From the NCBI GenBank assembly GCA_016787265.1, contig JAEUVF010000017.1:62001-126000 (forward strand): a stretch of 64,000 nt of DNA. The letters are read 5' to 3'. Both the position numbers and the translations under genes were made by a program. Position 1 is the stretch's first letter. Every line of letters starts with the position of its first letter. Under the pieces are notes generated by a model, which saw nothing but the letters and a program-made list of their open reading frames with translations, had not been told where the DNA came from and ran no database searches. This DNA comes from Flavipsychrobacter sp. (GTDB lineage Bacteria; Bacteroidota; Bacteroidia; Chitinophagales; Chitinophagaceae). Below are positions 27,493-36,053 of this stretch, piece by piece.

Positions 27493-28563
27493 ATGCCCAA
27501 AGTTAGTTTCAACAACAAACAGAATTCGTTTGCCCAAACCCTGAAAACCAAAGTCGACCGGTATTTTTCCGAAAAGCAGATTAAGAAAACAGGAAACATT
27601 GAACTCTATCTTAAAACAGCGGTTTTGATTCCTGCTGCTTTATTCATTTACATTCTCTTGCTCACTGCAAACATACCCGGCGGAGTACAACTTTTGATGG
27701 CTGGTTTACTTGGAGCCATTTTAGCCAGTATCGGTTTCAATGTAATGCACGATGCCTGTCACGGTAGTTATTCCCAACGCAAATGGGTAAACGAAGTACT
27801 GGGATTAAGCCTGAATGCCCTTGGAGGAAATGCGTTTATCTGGAAGTTCAAACATAATATCCTGCACCACACGTATACCAATGTGGATGGCATGGATGAT
27901 GATATTGCCAAGAGTCCGTTGATGCGCCAGTGCAGAAGCCAGAAATGGGTGCCGGCACATCGCTATCAGCATATTTACGTGGTGCTTGTTTATGCGATTT
28001 CATCTTTCGCATGGGTATTCATCATGGACTTCAACAAATACCTGAAACAAAAAGTGTACACTACTCCTTTGCAGAAAATGAATCTGCAGGATCATGTGAT
28101 ATTCTGGTTAAGTAAAGTTCTTTACCTGATTTTTTACGTTGTCATTCCGGTTTATCTGGTAGGTTGGGGTCCCTGGGCCCTTGGATTTACCGCCATGCAC
28201 CTGGTTATGGGATTGACGCTTGCCCTTGTTTTTCAACTCGCGCATGTGGTGGAGCATACCGAATTTGAAGCTGTTGATGGGGAAGTAACTCAAATAGAGA
28301 ATGCCTGGGCCGAACACCAGGTTCGTACAACAGCTAATTTTGCACCCAATAATACATTGATCAACTGGTTTGTAGGTGGATTGAATTACCAGGTGGAGCA
28401 CCACCTGTTTCCACGGATCAGTCATGTTCATTATCCCGCACTGAGTAAAATAGTTCTGGAAACCTGCCAGGAACATGGATTGCCATATCACACGTATCCT
28501 ACCATGATGGCTTCCATGATCTCCCATTTCAGGATGATGAAAGCTCTCGGGGAAAAACCCTGA
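27493..28563 (+). CDS. Membrane fatty-acid desaturase
   Basis: A 356-residue membrane protein with the three histidine boxes of di-iron desaturases: HDACH (H86-H90), HNILHH (H121-H126) and QVEHH near residue 300 in NYQVEHHLFPRISHVHYPAL. Membrane helices lie at about 42-82 and 190-255. The QxxHH third box places it with front-end/acyl-lipid desaturases rather than plain delta-9 enzymes, although the regiospecificity is not determined. It introduces a cis double bond into membrane acyl chains. It stands alone, convergent with gldB, with six bases between the stops. Confidence 0.9.
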   Translation: MPKVSFNNKQNSFAQTLKTKVDRYFSEKQIKKTGNIELYLKTAVLIPAALFIYILLLTANIPGGVQLLMAGLLGAILASIGFNVMHDACHGSYSQRKWVNEVLGLSLNALGGNAFIWKFKHNILHHTYTNVDGMDDDIAKSPLMRQCRSQKWVPAHRYQHIYVVLVYAISSFAWVFIMDFNKYLKQKVYTTPLQKMNLQDHVIFWLSKVLYLIFYVVIPVYLVGWGPWALGFTAMHLVMGLTLALVFQLAHVVEHTEFEAVDGEVTQIENAWAEHQVRTTANFAPNNTLINWFVGGLNYQVEHHLFPRISHVHYPALSKIVLETCQEHGLPYHTYPTMMASMISHFRMMKALGEKP

Positions 28564-28569
28564 GTGGTT

Positions 28570-29589
28570 TTAGCGGGGTTTATATTTTGAACCATCCAGA
28601 ATTTCTCTGGGCGATAATTGCATGAGCTTACGTGGCTGAAGTGAATTTTCCTGTTCTTCTGCATATGCTTTTACAATGCGCATACCAATCCATTGCCCGA
28701 TATTGCCCGGAGCTGCGGGTGGTAATCCCTGGGTACCCGGACCTTCACCAATGTATAATTTCTGAATGGATGGATCCGTTGTATAAAGGAACTCACTTTG
28801 TAAAAACATATTCCAGATCAGTCCTTCATTTTTTTCGCAGAACTCCAGCTGGGATTTGGTAAAACCTGTAATAAGGCTGTCTGCAGCGTCTGGAAGTACC
28901 TGTTTGGTCAGCCACCAGTATTTGCCTTGTTCAATCATTTTTTCAAGTAAAGGAAAGCCGGTGGATCTATCGGGATACAGATCCAGCAAAACAGCTTTCA
29001 TAACATTCACCGGTATGTATTCTTTTTCAAATCGTCGTGAAATATAGGCAGGGAATAATTCCTGTCCCTGCTGGGAGGTATAAAATTCAAAATCCTTTCC
29101 GGCATACAATTGCAGGCCAATGGCGATGGCACTGTCTGTCAGCGCAACTCCAGGTGCATCAAAAGGACCCAGGTAGGCGATGAGCCGGGGCATTTTATAA
29201 TCCGGAAAATAATAGGTCAGATACCGGAACGATTTGTTTAATTCTTTTTCTGTATTGCCAAGGTCTTTCAGCTCCTTTTTGATGATCTCTGCTACCGGGT
29301 AATAAGTGGTAAAGAATTGCCGGTTGATGATAGGTAAAACCTGGTTGGAATCGGATACGGGTCCGGCTCCCAGGATGTTCGCTGTAAAATCATTGATGAA
29401 GTAAGGATACTTTGAACCCAGGGATTTAATTCCTTCCTGCAGCCGGTTGGAATCCAGAGAAAAATAATCCAGGTCAAATCGCTCGATTGTTGTGTTTACC
29501 TTGATACTACTGATATCCGGGCGGTTCTCATTATTGGAGCAGGCTGCCAGGAAGATCATTCCTGCCAGGAACAGTTTGCTGAATTTCAT
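28570..29589 (-). CDS. gldB: Gliding-motility lipoprotein GldB
   Basis: A 339-residue lipoprotein. The signal peptide ends in lipobox LAACSN (lipidated Cys17), and the mature part has NTTIERFDLDYFSLDSN, GSKYPYFINDFTANILGAGP, YPDYKMPRLIAYLGPFDAPG-like PDYKMPRLIAYLGPF and GQWIGMRIVKAYAEEQ. These match GldB of gliding Bacteroidota, a protein required for motility in Flavobacterium and usually essential. ATG 29587-29589 is used rather than a 47-residue extension that would overlap the nadE start region. Gene order gldB divergent to nadE fits known Bacteroidota neighbourhoods; gldC is not here. Confidence 0.88.
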   Translation of the reverse strand: MKFSKLFLAGMIFLAACSNNENRPDISSIKVNTTIERFDLDYFSLDSNRLQEGIKSLGSKYPYFINDFTANILGAGPVSDSNQVLPIINRQFFTTYYPVAEIIKKELKDLGNTEKELNKSFRYLTYYFPDYKMPRLIAYLGPFDAPGVALTDSAIAIGLQLYAGKDFEFYTSQQGQELFPAYISRRFEKEYIPVNVMKAVLLDLYPDRSTGFPLLEKMIEQGKYWWLTKQVLPDAADSLITGFTKSQLEFCEKNEGLIWNMFLQSEFLYTTDPSIQKLYIGEGPGTQGLPPAAPGNIGQWIGMRIVKAYAEEQENSLQPRKLMQLSPREILDGSKYKPR

Positions 29590-29670
29590 GGGCAAAAAAC
29601 GTTTGCGTATGGGTTTTGTTGTATGACGTACATTCGTACGCGATACCTGGTGACAAAAATATTGAATCCG

Positions 29671-31380
29671 ATGAAGATAGCACTGGCACAGCAAAACTAC
29701 CATATTGGCAATTTCAACGCGAATACCCAAAAGATTCTGGAAGCTATCCGGGAAGCCCGCAAACAGGGGGCAGAACTGGTTGTGTTTTCTGAGTTATGTG
29801 TGTGCGGGTATCCGCCCCGCGATTTTCTTGAATTTGATGATTTCATCAACCAATGTTATGCAGCCGTGGAAACCATCGCGAAAGAAAGTGTTGATATTGG
29901 AGTGATTGTTGGAAGTCCGGCACGAAATCCCGCCAAAGAAGGGAAAGAGCTCTTCAATGCAGCCTGGTTGTTGTATGAAGGCAAAGTACAGGGAGTGGCC
30001 TATAAAACCTGTCTGCCAACCTATGATGTTTTTGATGAATACCGCTATTTCGAACCTGGTTTTGAATGGAAGGTGCTTGAGTTCAAAGGGAAAAGAATCG
30101 CATTAACCATCTGCGAAGATTTGTGGGCGCTCAGTGAAAATCCGCTGTACCGCGTTTGTCCGATGGATCAGTTGATCGTACAGCAGCCTGATCTGATGAT
30201 TAATATATCCGCATCACCTTTTGATTATGATCATGATGATGACCGGAAAGAAGTAGTGAAAGCGAATATCCGTCGGTACCAGTTACCAATATATTATGTG
30301 AATTGCGTTGGTTCGCAAACCGAGATTGTTTTTGATGGTGGCAGTCTGGTCTATACAGCGTCTGGTGAACTGGTGAAAGAAGGAAAATACTTTGAGGAGG
30401 ATCTGTTGGTAGTGGATCTGGATGAGATGAATAACCTGCAAAAAGCTCCTGATGAAGTGATTCGTTTGCTGGATAAGGATATGCGGGTTTCAAAAATGGA
30501 GGACCCGGAAAAAATCATCGACTACCTGACTGCTGAAAACAATATCCGGCAGATACATGATGCCCTGATACTGGGCATTCGGGATTACTTCAGCAAGATG
30601 GGATTCAAAAAAGCAATTCTTGGTAGTAGTGGGGGGATTGACAGTGCCGTAACACTGGCACTTGCCTGCGAGGCCCTTGGTAAGGAAAATGTGCGGGCTA
30701 TCCTGATGCCCTCCCAATTCTCAACTGATCACTCAGTTAATGATGCAGTAGCATTGAGTCAGAATTTGGGAAACCCCTATGATATCATTCCGATCAAACC
30801 GGTATTTGATGCCTTTCTGGAATCATTGGCTCCTGTGTTTGGAAACTTACCCTTTGGAGTAGCCGAAGAAAACATACAGAGCAGAACAAGAGGAAACCTG
30901 GTAATGGCGATCTCCAATAAGTTTGGATATATATTGCTGAATACATCCAACAAAAGTGAACTGGCCACAGGTTATGGAACATTATATGGTGATATGGCAG
31001 GTGGATTGAGTGTTTTGGGAGATGTGTATAAAATGCAGGTATTTGCCCTGGCTAAATTTATCAACCGGGAGAAGGAAATCATACCGGATAATATCCTGGT
31101 TAAGCCGCCTTCTGCTGAGTTACGTCCGGGACAAAAGGACAGCGATAGTTTGCCCGAATATGAAGTGCTGGATAAAGTTTTGTATCAGTATATAGAGCGT
31201 AGAAAAAGTCCGGATGATATTATTCGCATGGGCATCGACGATAGTCTGGTTCAGCGTGTATTAAAATTGGTGAACTCCAATGAATACAAACGAAATCAGT
31301 TTTGTCCGATTATCCGGGTAAGTGCTAAAGCGTTTGGGGTAGGCCGAAGAATGCCGATTGTAGGAAAATACCTGAGTTAA
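29671..31380 (+). CDS. nadE: Glutamine-dependent NAD+ synthetase
   Basis: A 569-residue two-domain enzyme. The N-terminal nitrilase-type glutaminase domain (about 1-260) shows the catalytic E in VVFSELCVCGYPPRD, K in YKTCLPTYDVFDE and C in ALTICEDLWAL. The C-terminal synthetase (about 290-569) has the ATP-pyrophosphatase P-loop LGSSGGIDSAVTLALA, MPSQFSTDHS, NTSNKSELATGYGT and ELRPGQKDSDSLPEYE. It amidates nicotinic acid adenine dinucleotide with glutamine as ammonia donor. ATG 29671 (MKIALAQQNYHIGNF) is the natural start; an upstream ATG at 29623 adds 16 unrelated residues. Confidence 0.95.
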   Translation: MKIALAQQNYHIGNFNANTQKILEAIREARKQGAELVVFSELCVCGYPPRDFLEFDDFINQCYAAVETIAKESVDIGVIVGSPARNPAKEGKELFNAAWLLYEGKVQGVAYKTCLPTYDVFDEYRYFEPGFEWKVLEFKGKRIALTICEDLWALSENPLYRVCPMDQLIVQQPDLMINISASPFDYDHDDDRKEVVKANIRRYQLPIYYVNCVGSQTEIVFDGGSLVYTASGELVKEGKYFEEDLLVVDLDEMNNLQKAPDEVIRLLDKDMRVSKMEDPEKIIDYLTAENNIRQIHDALILGIRDYFSKMGFKKAILGSSGGIDSAVTLALACEALGKENVRAILMPSQFSTDHSVNDAVALSQNLGNPYDIIPIKPVFDAFLESLAPVFGNLPFGVAEENIQSRTRGNLVMAISNKFGYILLNTSNKSELATGYGTLYGDMAGGLSVLGDVYKMQVFALAKFINREKEIIPDNILVKPPSAELRPGQKDSDSLPEYEVLDKVLYQYIERRKSPDDIIRMGIDDSLVQRVLKLVNSNEYKRNQFCPIIRVSAKAFGVGRRMPIVGKYLS

Positions 31381-31387
31381 AAAATAT

Positions 31388-31418
31388 AGCCCCCGTATGG
31401 ATATACAGGGGCTTGTTT
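31388..31418 (+). terminator. Probable terminator after nadE
   Basis: AGCCCC and GGGGCT pair, with GTAT/ATAC continuing the stem past one mismatch, a GGAT loop and a TTGTTT tail. It sits 8 bases after the nadE stop in the gap before the convergent lipocalin-like gene. Confidence 0.65.
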
Positions 31419-31459
31419 ATGAAATCAGCAGATAAAAAAATATGGAACAGTAGTTCTTA

Positions 31460-31936
31460 TTAATGTGTGAGCTTGAAAATAATTCTGACCTGCATACTGG
31501 TATCAGGATCAGTGATGTCCATGTAAGCTTCCATGGTGGTTTCATTCAGTGTGATGATGGTAGCATCACCTGAAAAAAAGGAACCAGGAATGGCGATATT
31601 CAAAATGGTTTCATTATTCTTCAAAGACCAGTTGAAATTTTCTGTTTCCGGATCTTCAGGATCACATTTGGTTGCCCCTTCCCGGGAAATGCCAGTGCCA
31701 TCCGATTTGAATTCCAGTGTATTATCTTTTTCACAGTTTTCCAGGGGATATGGTAAATCCACCGTATTATTCTTATCAAGGTCCACACCTACAGAAGCAA
31801 TCTTCCACAAGCTGGCAGTAAGAAGGGCTGATTTTGTTTTTGGACTGTCTCCATCATTGCTCTTCTGGCAGGAGAAGAGCGTGACGAGCAGTAAACAGCC
31901 TGTTAAAAGCATGTTGGGGAACCTGCTTTTTATCAT
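31460..31936 (-). CDS. Lipocalin-like lipoprotein
   Basis: A 158-residue lipoprotein. The signal (LLTGCLLLVTLFSC) ends in lipobox LFSC with Cys23. The mature part has LTASLWKIASVGVDLDKNNT, NTLEFKSDGTGISREG, NFNWSLKNNETILNIAI and a last strand pair, giving the strand pattern of the small lipocalin-like families (such as DUF5004 or lipocalin_4) common in Bacteroidota. The ATG at 31934-31936 is chosen because the signal peptide begins there; a longer start at 31975 would add 13 residues. No ligand can be inferred. Transcribed alone. Confidence 0.7.
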   Translation of the reverse strand: MIKSRFPNMLLTGCLLLVTLFSCQKSNDGDSPKTKSALLTASLWKIASVGVDLDKNNTVDLPYPLENCEKDNTLEFKSDGTGISREGATKCDPEDPETENFNWSLKNNETILNIAIPGSFFSGDATIITLNETTMEAYMDITDPDTSMQVRIIFKLTH

Positions 31937-32079
31937 AAGGTTGGATTTGGTATTAATAACTTTATTTTCTGGCATTTATTGTTTTCGCAAAAAAATATTC
32001 TCCCTACTGTTTGATTTTCAGATATTGGCGTAGGAATTGCTAAACTTGAGGTTGTATTTTGCATACTTAAATTTACTAT

Positions 32080-33081
32080 ATGTTGCCAACATCGGATGAC
32101 ATCAGGCAGTTAAATGATAGAATCAGCCACCAGGCCGTCTTTCTCGACCGGTTAAGGGATGAGGTTAAACAGGTAATTGTGGGGCAGCAATATATGCTGG
32201 ACAGGCTGTTGATAGGCCTTCTGAGCAATGGGCATGTTTTGCTGGAGGGGGTACCCGGACTTGCGAAAACCCTGACCATCAAATCCCTGGCCCAGGCAGT
32301 GCATGCGAAGTTCAGCCGGATTCAGTTTACTCCGGATCTGTTGCCTGCGGATGTTATCGGTACCATGATTTACCACCAGCAGAAAAATGAATTCGTGGTT
32401 CGGAAGGGACCCATCTTTGCCAACTTCGTACTGGCGGATGAGATTAACCGCGCTCCAGCAAAAGTGCAGAGTGCCCTGCTGGAAGCCATGCAGGAAAGAC
32501 AGGTAACCATTGGTGATCAGACCTATAAACTGGATGAACCCTTCCTGGTATTGGCCACCCAAAACCCACTGGAGCAGGAAGGAACTTATCCTTTACCCGA
32601 AGCGCAGGTGGATCGTTTTATTATGAAAGTAGTGGTGGGTTATCCGAGCCGTCAGGAGGAACAACTCATCATACGCCAGCAGGTTCAGGGTATGAAACCC
32701 CCATCCATACAGCAGGTAGTGAGCATGAGCGAACTGGTGGAAGCAAGGGAGCTTACCCGCCAGATTTACATGGATGAAAAAATTGAACAGTATATTATAG
32801 ATATCGTATTCTCAACCCGTCGTCCCGCTGAATATGGATTGGCAAAACTTGAACCGCTTATTTCCTATGGTGGCTCTCCGCGTGCCAGTATCAACCTGGC
32901 CCTGGCAGCCAAAGCCCATGCCTACCTATCCAAAAGAGCTTTTGTGATTCCCGAGGATGTAAAGGCGATTGCCAAGGATGTGCTAAGGCATCGCGTTGGA
33001 TTAACTTATGAAGCCGAAGCCGAGAATGTAAATGTAGAGCAGGTGGTGGAGGATATTTTGGGCGCTGTGCAGGTGCCATAG
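32080..33081 (+). CDS. MoxR-family AAA+ ATPase
   Basis: A 333-residue AAA+ protein with Walker A GVPGLAKTLTIKSLA, Walker B VLADEINRAPAKVQSALLEA followed by the sensor region VLATQNPLEQEGTYPLPEAQ, and the arginine-containing DRFIMKV and YGGSPRASINLALAAKAHA blocks. MoxR ATPases act with von Willebrand factor A proteins as chaperones or maturation factors for complexes. It heads the operon moxR-DUF58-BatD-like-BatA. The 149 bases to the next gene are filled with repeats, so downstream translation may be tuned separately. Confidence 0.93.
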   Translation: MLPTSDDIRQLNDRISHQAVFLDRLRDEVKQVIVGQQYMLDRLLIGLLSNGHVLLEGVPGLAKTLTIKSLAQAVHAKFSRIQFTPDLLPADVIGTMIYHQQKNEFVVRKGPIFANFVLADEINRAPAKVQSALLEAMQERQVTIGDQTYKLDEPFLVLATQNPLEQEGTYPLPEAQVDRFIMKVVVGYPSRQEEQLIIRQQVQGMKPPSIQQVVSMSELVEARELTRQIYMDEKIEQYIIDIVFSTRRPAEYGLAKLEPLISYGGSPRASINLALAAKAHAYLSKRAFVIPEDVKAIAKDVLRHRVGLTYEAEAENVNVEQVVEDILGAVQVP

Positions 33082-33168
33082 GAATTTTTCCGGTCTGGTA
33101 CTGAATTTTTCCGGTCGGGTACTGAATCACTTGTAAATGATATACATGTTCCCGACCGGTAAAATTCA
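33082..33168. repeat. Duplicated 21-mer and REP-like inverted repeat with CCGGTCGGG core
   Basis: A 21-base unit (GAATTTTTCCGGTCKGGTACT) occurs twice in tandem at 33082-33102 and 33103-33123 with one difference. TGAATTTTTCCGGTCGGG (33102-33119) pairs with CCCGACCGGTAAAATTCA (33151-33168) at 17 of 18 positions across a 31-base spacer. The ACCGGTCGGG core recurs in palindromes at 39656-39700 and 63584-63638. Confidence 0.75.
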
Positions 33169-33169
33169 G

Positions 33170-33229
33170 GGAGAAAGGAGACAAAGGAGACAAAGGAGAC
33201 AAAGGAGACTAGGGAGGCAAAGGAGACAA
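33170..33229 (+). repeat. Tandem AGGAGACAA array ending in the DUF58 ribosome-binding site
   Basis: The stretch is made of about six 9-base units AGGAGACAA, some altered. Each contains an AGGAG Shine-Dalgarno-like core. The last copy (33221-33225) sits five bases before the ATG at 33231, so it is the best ribosome-binding site for DUF58. Copy-number change here could alter translation. Confidence 0.7.
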
Positions 33230-33230
33230 T

Positions 33231-34100
33231 ATGTTAACAACATCCGACATACTCAAAAAAGTAAAAGAGCTTGAAATTAAAAGCAAGCGATTGACCCGGC
33301 ATTTGTTTACCGGGGAATATCATTCTGCATTTAAGGGAAGGGGAATGTCGTTTAAGGAAGTACGTGAGTATCATGCAGGGGATGACATCCGCTTTATCGA
33401 CTGGAATGTGTCCGCACGTTTCAATGCTACTTTCAGCAAACTGTTTGAAGAGGAACGCGAACTAACTGTAATCTTATTAGTGGATGTTAGTGCCAGCTCC
33501 TTATTTGGCACCGTACATACCCGAAAAAAAGACCTTGTTACGGAAATCGGGGCAGTGTTGTCTTTTTCTGCTATCAGCAACAATGATAAAGTAGGAGCGA
33601 TTCTGTTCAGTGAGGCTATTGAACTGTATGTACCTCCCAAAAAAGGAAGGGATCATGGTTTGTATATCGTACGGGAACTGCTTACACTGGAAGGTAAAAA
33701 GAAAGGCACAGACCTTACACAGGCCCTGAAATTTTTGAACAATACCACCCGTCAGAAATGTATTGTTTTTGTGCTGAGTGATTTTTTGGATCCTGAATTT
33801 GCAGATGCCCTGCGCGTAGCAGGTAAAAAACATGATGTGGTAGGTATTAAAGTATATGATCCCATGGATATGAACCTCCCGGATGTAGGTTTACTGGAAG
33901 TGGAAGATGCAGAAACAGGCGCTATCACCACCATTGATACAGGTGATTTCCTGGTGCGCAAAGCACATCATGATGCCTTCTTCCAGCACACGGAATGGAC
34001 CAAACAGGTATTTAATAAAGCAGGTTGTGATCTGCTGCATATCTCTACCAAAGAAGATTACGTTAAAGTGTTACAGAAATTCTTTATTGGACGCGCCTGA
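33231..34100 (+). CDS. DUF58 domain protein (MoxR-associated)
   Basis: A 289-residue protein with the DUF58 signature: GEYHSAFKGRGMSFKEVREY, then GDDIRFIDWNVSARF and the VWA-like strand VILLVDVSASSLFG with acidic residues. No membrane helix is apparent, unlike longer DUF58 proteins. It is placed directly after the MoxR ATPase and before the BatD-like and BatA genes; such proteins are thought to be partners of the MoxR ATPase. The start is ATG 33231, supported by the AGGAG site in the array before it. Confidence 0.88.
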   Translation: MLTTSDILKKVKELEIKSKRLTRHLFTGEYHSAFKGRGMSFKEVREYHAGDDIRFIDWNVSARFNATFSKLFEEERELTVILLVDVSASSLFGTVHTRKKDLVTEIGAVLSFSAISNNDKVGAILFSEAIELYVPPKKGRDHGLYIVRELLTLEGKKKGTDLTQALKFLNNTTRQKCIVFVLSDFLDPEFADALRVAGKKHDVVGIKVYDPMDMNLPDVGLLEVEDAETGAITTIDTGDFLVRKAHHDAFFQHTEWTKQVFNKAGCDLLHISTKEDYVKVLQKFFIGRA

Positions 34101-34104
34101 TACC

Positions 34105-35013
34105 ATGCAGAAAAAAATCACAATCATATGGGTGGTGTTGACGTTTGCCGGATTAATTTCCCTGCAGGCACAGGATGTTCGTGTACAGGCATCGGTAGAT
34201 CGCAATAAGATCTTAATTGGTGAACCCATTCAGCTTCGCCTGGATGTGGAAATACCACAGGGTACTCCAATGGGATGGTTTAATCTGGACACCATTCCTC
34301 ATTTCACCTTTATCACAAAGAATAAAATTGATACGCAGAATAATGCACGCGCCATACTATTCAAACAAATACTTTCCATTACTTCTTTTGATTCCGGTCA
34401 ATGGGTGATTCCGCAACTCGGACTAACGGTTGGCAATAACCGATATCTGACAGATTCGCTTACCGTTATGGTAGATTACAGTCCGGCTGACCCCAACCAA
34501 CCCTACCACGATCTGAAAGATATTGTAGAAGTTCCTGAAACGGATTCTCTTTACATTAATTACATACTGGTTGCAGCAACGCTGATTGCAATTGCATTAC
34601 TTGTCTGGCTGCTGAGCAGAAGGAAAAAAGCAGTAGTAACACCGGAACATTCAGGTCCCCGCCTTTCGGCCCTGGAACTGGCAATAAAGGAACTGGAAGA
34701 GTTAAAGTTGGCTACTCCTTCAACCAATGTAAAAACCTATTTTACCAGGTTGAACGATATCATGCGCAACTATTTTAGAAACAGGAACCTGGTTACAGCT
34801 CCAGATGCCGGAAATGAAAGCTTTGTTCAGAAAGTTCAATCCGATCTTTCAAGAGAACAGGTATTGCAATTAGCCCAAACTCTGCGCTTAACCGATGCCG
34901 TTAAGTTTGCAAAATATAATCCATCTCCGGCTGAACAGGCAGAAGCCCATGAAGTGATCCGAAAGATATTGCCCATCATTGATGAAATTCATTATAAAAC
35001 CCCGGTATCTTGA
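34105..35013 (+). CDS. BatD-like exported membrane protein of the MoxR/Bat operon
   Basis: A 302-residue protein. A signal peptide (IIWVVLTFAGLISLQAQ) precedes an Ig-like domain (VRVQASVDRNKILIGEPIQL) and a single transmembrane helix near residues 150-172 (YILVAATLIAIALLVWLL), followed by a cytoplasmic helical tail. This is the layout of BatD-like partner proteins in Bacteroidota Bat operons, but shorter. The chosen start, ATG 34105, lies four bases after the DUF58 stop; the longer frame upstream lies inside DUF58 and is discarded. The stop overlaps the BatA start (TTGA). Confidence 0.7.
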   Translation: MQKKITIIWVVLTFAGLISLQAQDVRVQASVDRNKILIGEPIQLRLDVEIPQGTPMGWFNLDTIPHFTFITKNKIDTQNNARAILFKQILSITSFDSGQWVIPQLGLTVGNNRYLTDSLTVMVDYSPADPNQPYHDLKDIVEVPETDSLYINYILVAATLIAIALLVWLLSRRKKAVVTPEHSGPRLSALELAIKELEELKLATPSTNVKTYFTRLNDIMRNYFRNRNLVTAPDAGNESFVQKVQSDLSREQVLQLAQTLRLTDAVKFAKYNPSPAEQAEAHEVIRKILPIIDEIHYKTPVS

Positions 35014-36017
35014 TAGCCGATTATTTTCATAGCATTGATTTTGCCTGGCCCTGGCTGCTCTGGTTACTCCTGCTGATTCCGGCATTGGCCTGGTGGTATT
35101 GGAAAGCAGGTCGTCGTAAAAAAGGTACTATGCTGGTGTCTACCACCGGTTGGAACAAAAGGAGCAAATCACTCAAAGTGAGGTTACAGCATCTGCCATT
35201 TATTCTTCGGCTTTTAGCACTCACCTGCATCATTCTCGCTATGGCCCGACCACAAACACATTTTGATGAGGAGCGGGTTAAAGGCGAAGGGGTTGATATC
35301 ATTCTCACATTGGATGTTAGTGGTTCCATGCTGGCGCAGGATTTCAGTCCGAACCGGCTGGAAGCAGCAAAGACTGTTGCCATTGATTTTGTAGACAGCC
35401 GAAAAACGGATCGGGTAGGAGTGGTGATTTTTTCCGGTGAAAGTTTTACGTTGGTGCCGCTCACTACTGATAAAAATGTTTTGAAAGGACAAATTGATGG
35501 CATACAAAGTGGACTGCTGGAAGATGGTACCGCCATCGGCTCCGGGCTGGCTACCAGTGCCGACCGGCTACGGTTGAGTACATCCAGGTCCAAAGTGGTA
35601 ATCCTGCTGACAGATGGTGAAAACAATGGCGGACAAATTCCTCCTGTTACCGCAAAGGAAATTGCCAAAAATCTGGGAATTAAAGTATACACCATTGGTG
35701 TGGGATCAGAAGGATATGCGCCGATTCCGGTTCAGGACGGCAATGGCAGGGTGGTGATGCAAAGGGAAAAAGTAAACATTGACGAAAAACTTCTGACCCA
35801 GATTGCCAATGAAACCGGGGGTAAATATTTCCGGGTGTCTGACAATGAAGGATTGAAAAATGTGTATAAGGAAATTGATGAACTGGAGAAATCAACCATT
35901 GAAGTGAGTTCACTCCGCCAATATACGGATCGTTTTCTTCCACTTGCAATAGGTGCTCTTTTATTCCTAACACTGGAATGGATCCTGCGCTTAACGATTT
36001 TCCGTAAATTACCCTAA
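35010..36017 (+). CDS. VWA-domain membrane protein BatA-like
   Basis: A 335-residue protein with two N-terminal membrane helices (about residues 9-30 and 58-75), a von Willebrand A domain with intact MIDAS motif DVSGSM and the later TDGENNGG, and a C-terminal membrane helix (RFLPLAIGALLFLTLEWILR). It matches BatA of Bacteroides-type aerotolerance operons. The start is TTG 35010 in a TTGA overlap with the upstream stop, so it is translationally coupled. No BatB, BatC or BatD-long gene follows; rsgA is next. Confidence 0.85.
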   Translation: MIADYFHSIDFAWPWLLWLLLLIPALAWWYWKAGRRKKGTMLVSTTGWNKRSKSLKVRLQHLPFILRLLALTCIILAMARPQTHFDEERVKGEGVDIILTLDVSGSMLAQDFSPNRLEAAKTVAIDFVDSRKTDRVGVVIFSGESFTLVPLTTDKNVLKGQIDGIQSGLLEDGTAIGSGLATSADRLRLSTSRSKVVILLTDGENNGGQIPPVTAKEIAKNLGIKVYTIGVGSEGYAPIPVQDGNGRVVMQREKVNIDEKLLTQIANETGGKYFRVSDNEGLKNVYKEIDELEKSTIEVSSLRQYTDRFLPLAIGALLFLTLEWILRLTIFRKLP

Positions 36018-36053
36018 AGCAAAACCTGTACTTTCGCAGTAAGAGTAGTATGT

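Noticed and set aside
29623..29670. Upstream ATG of nadE
   Set aside because: Adds 16 unrelated residues to a family that starts at the MKIALAQ motif.
33907..34104. Long N-terminal extension of the BatD-like gene
   Set aside because: It lies inside the DUF58 frame and lacks a signal peptide, while ATG 34105 gives a clean one.
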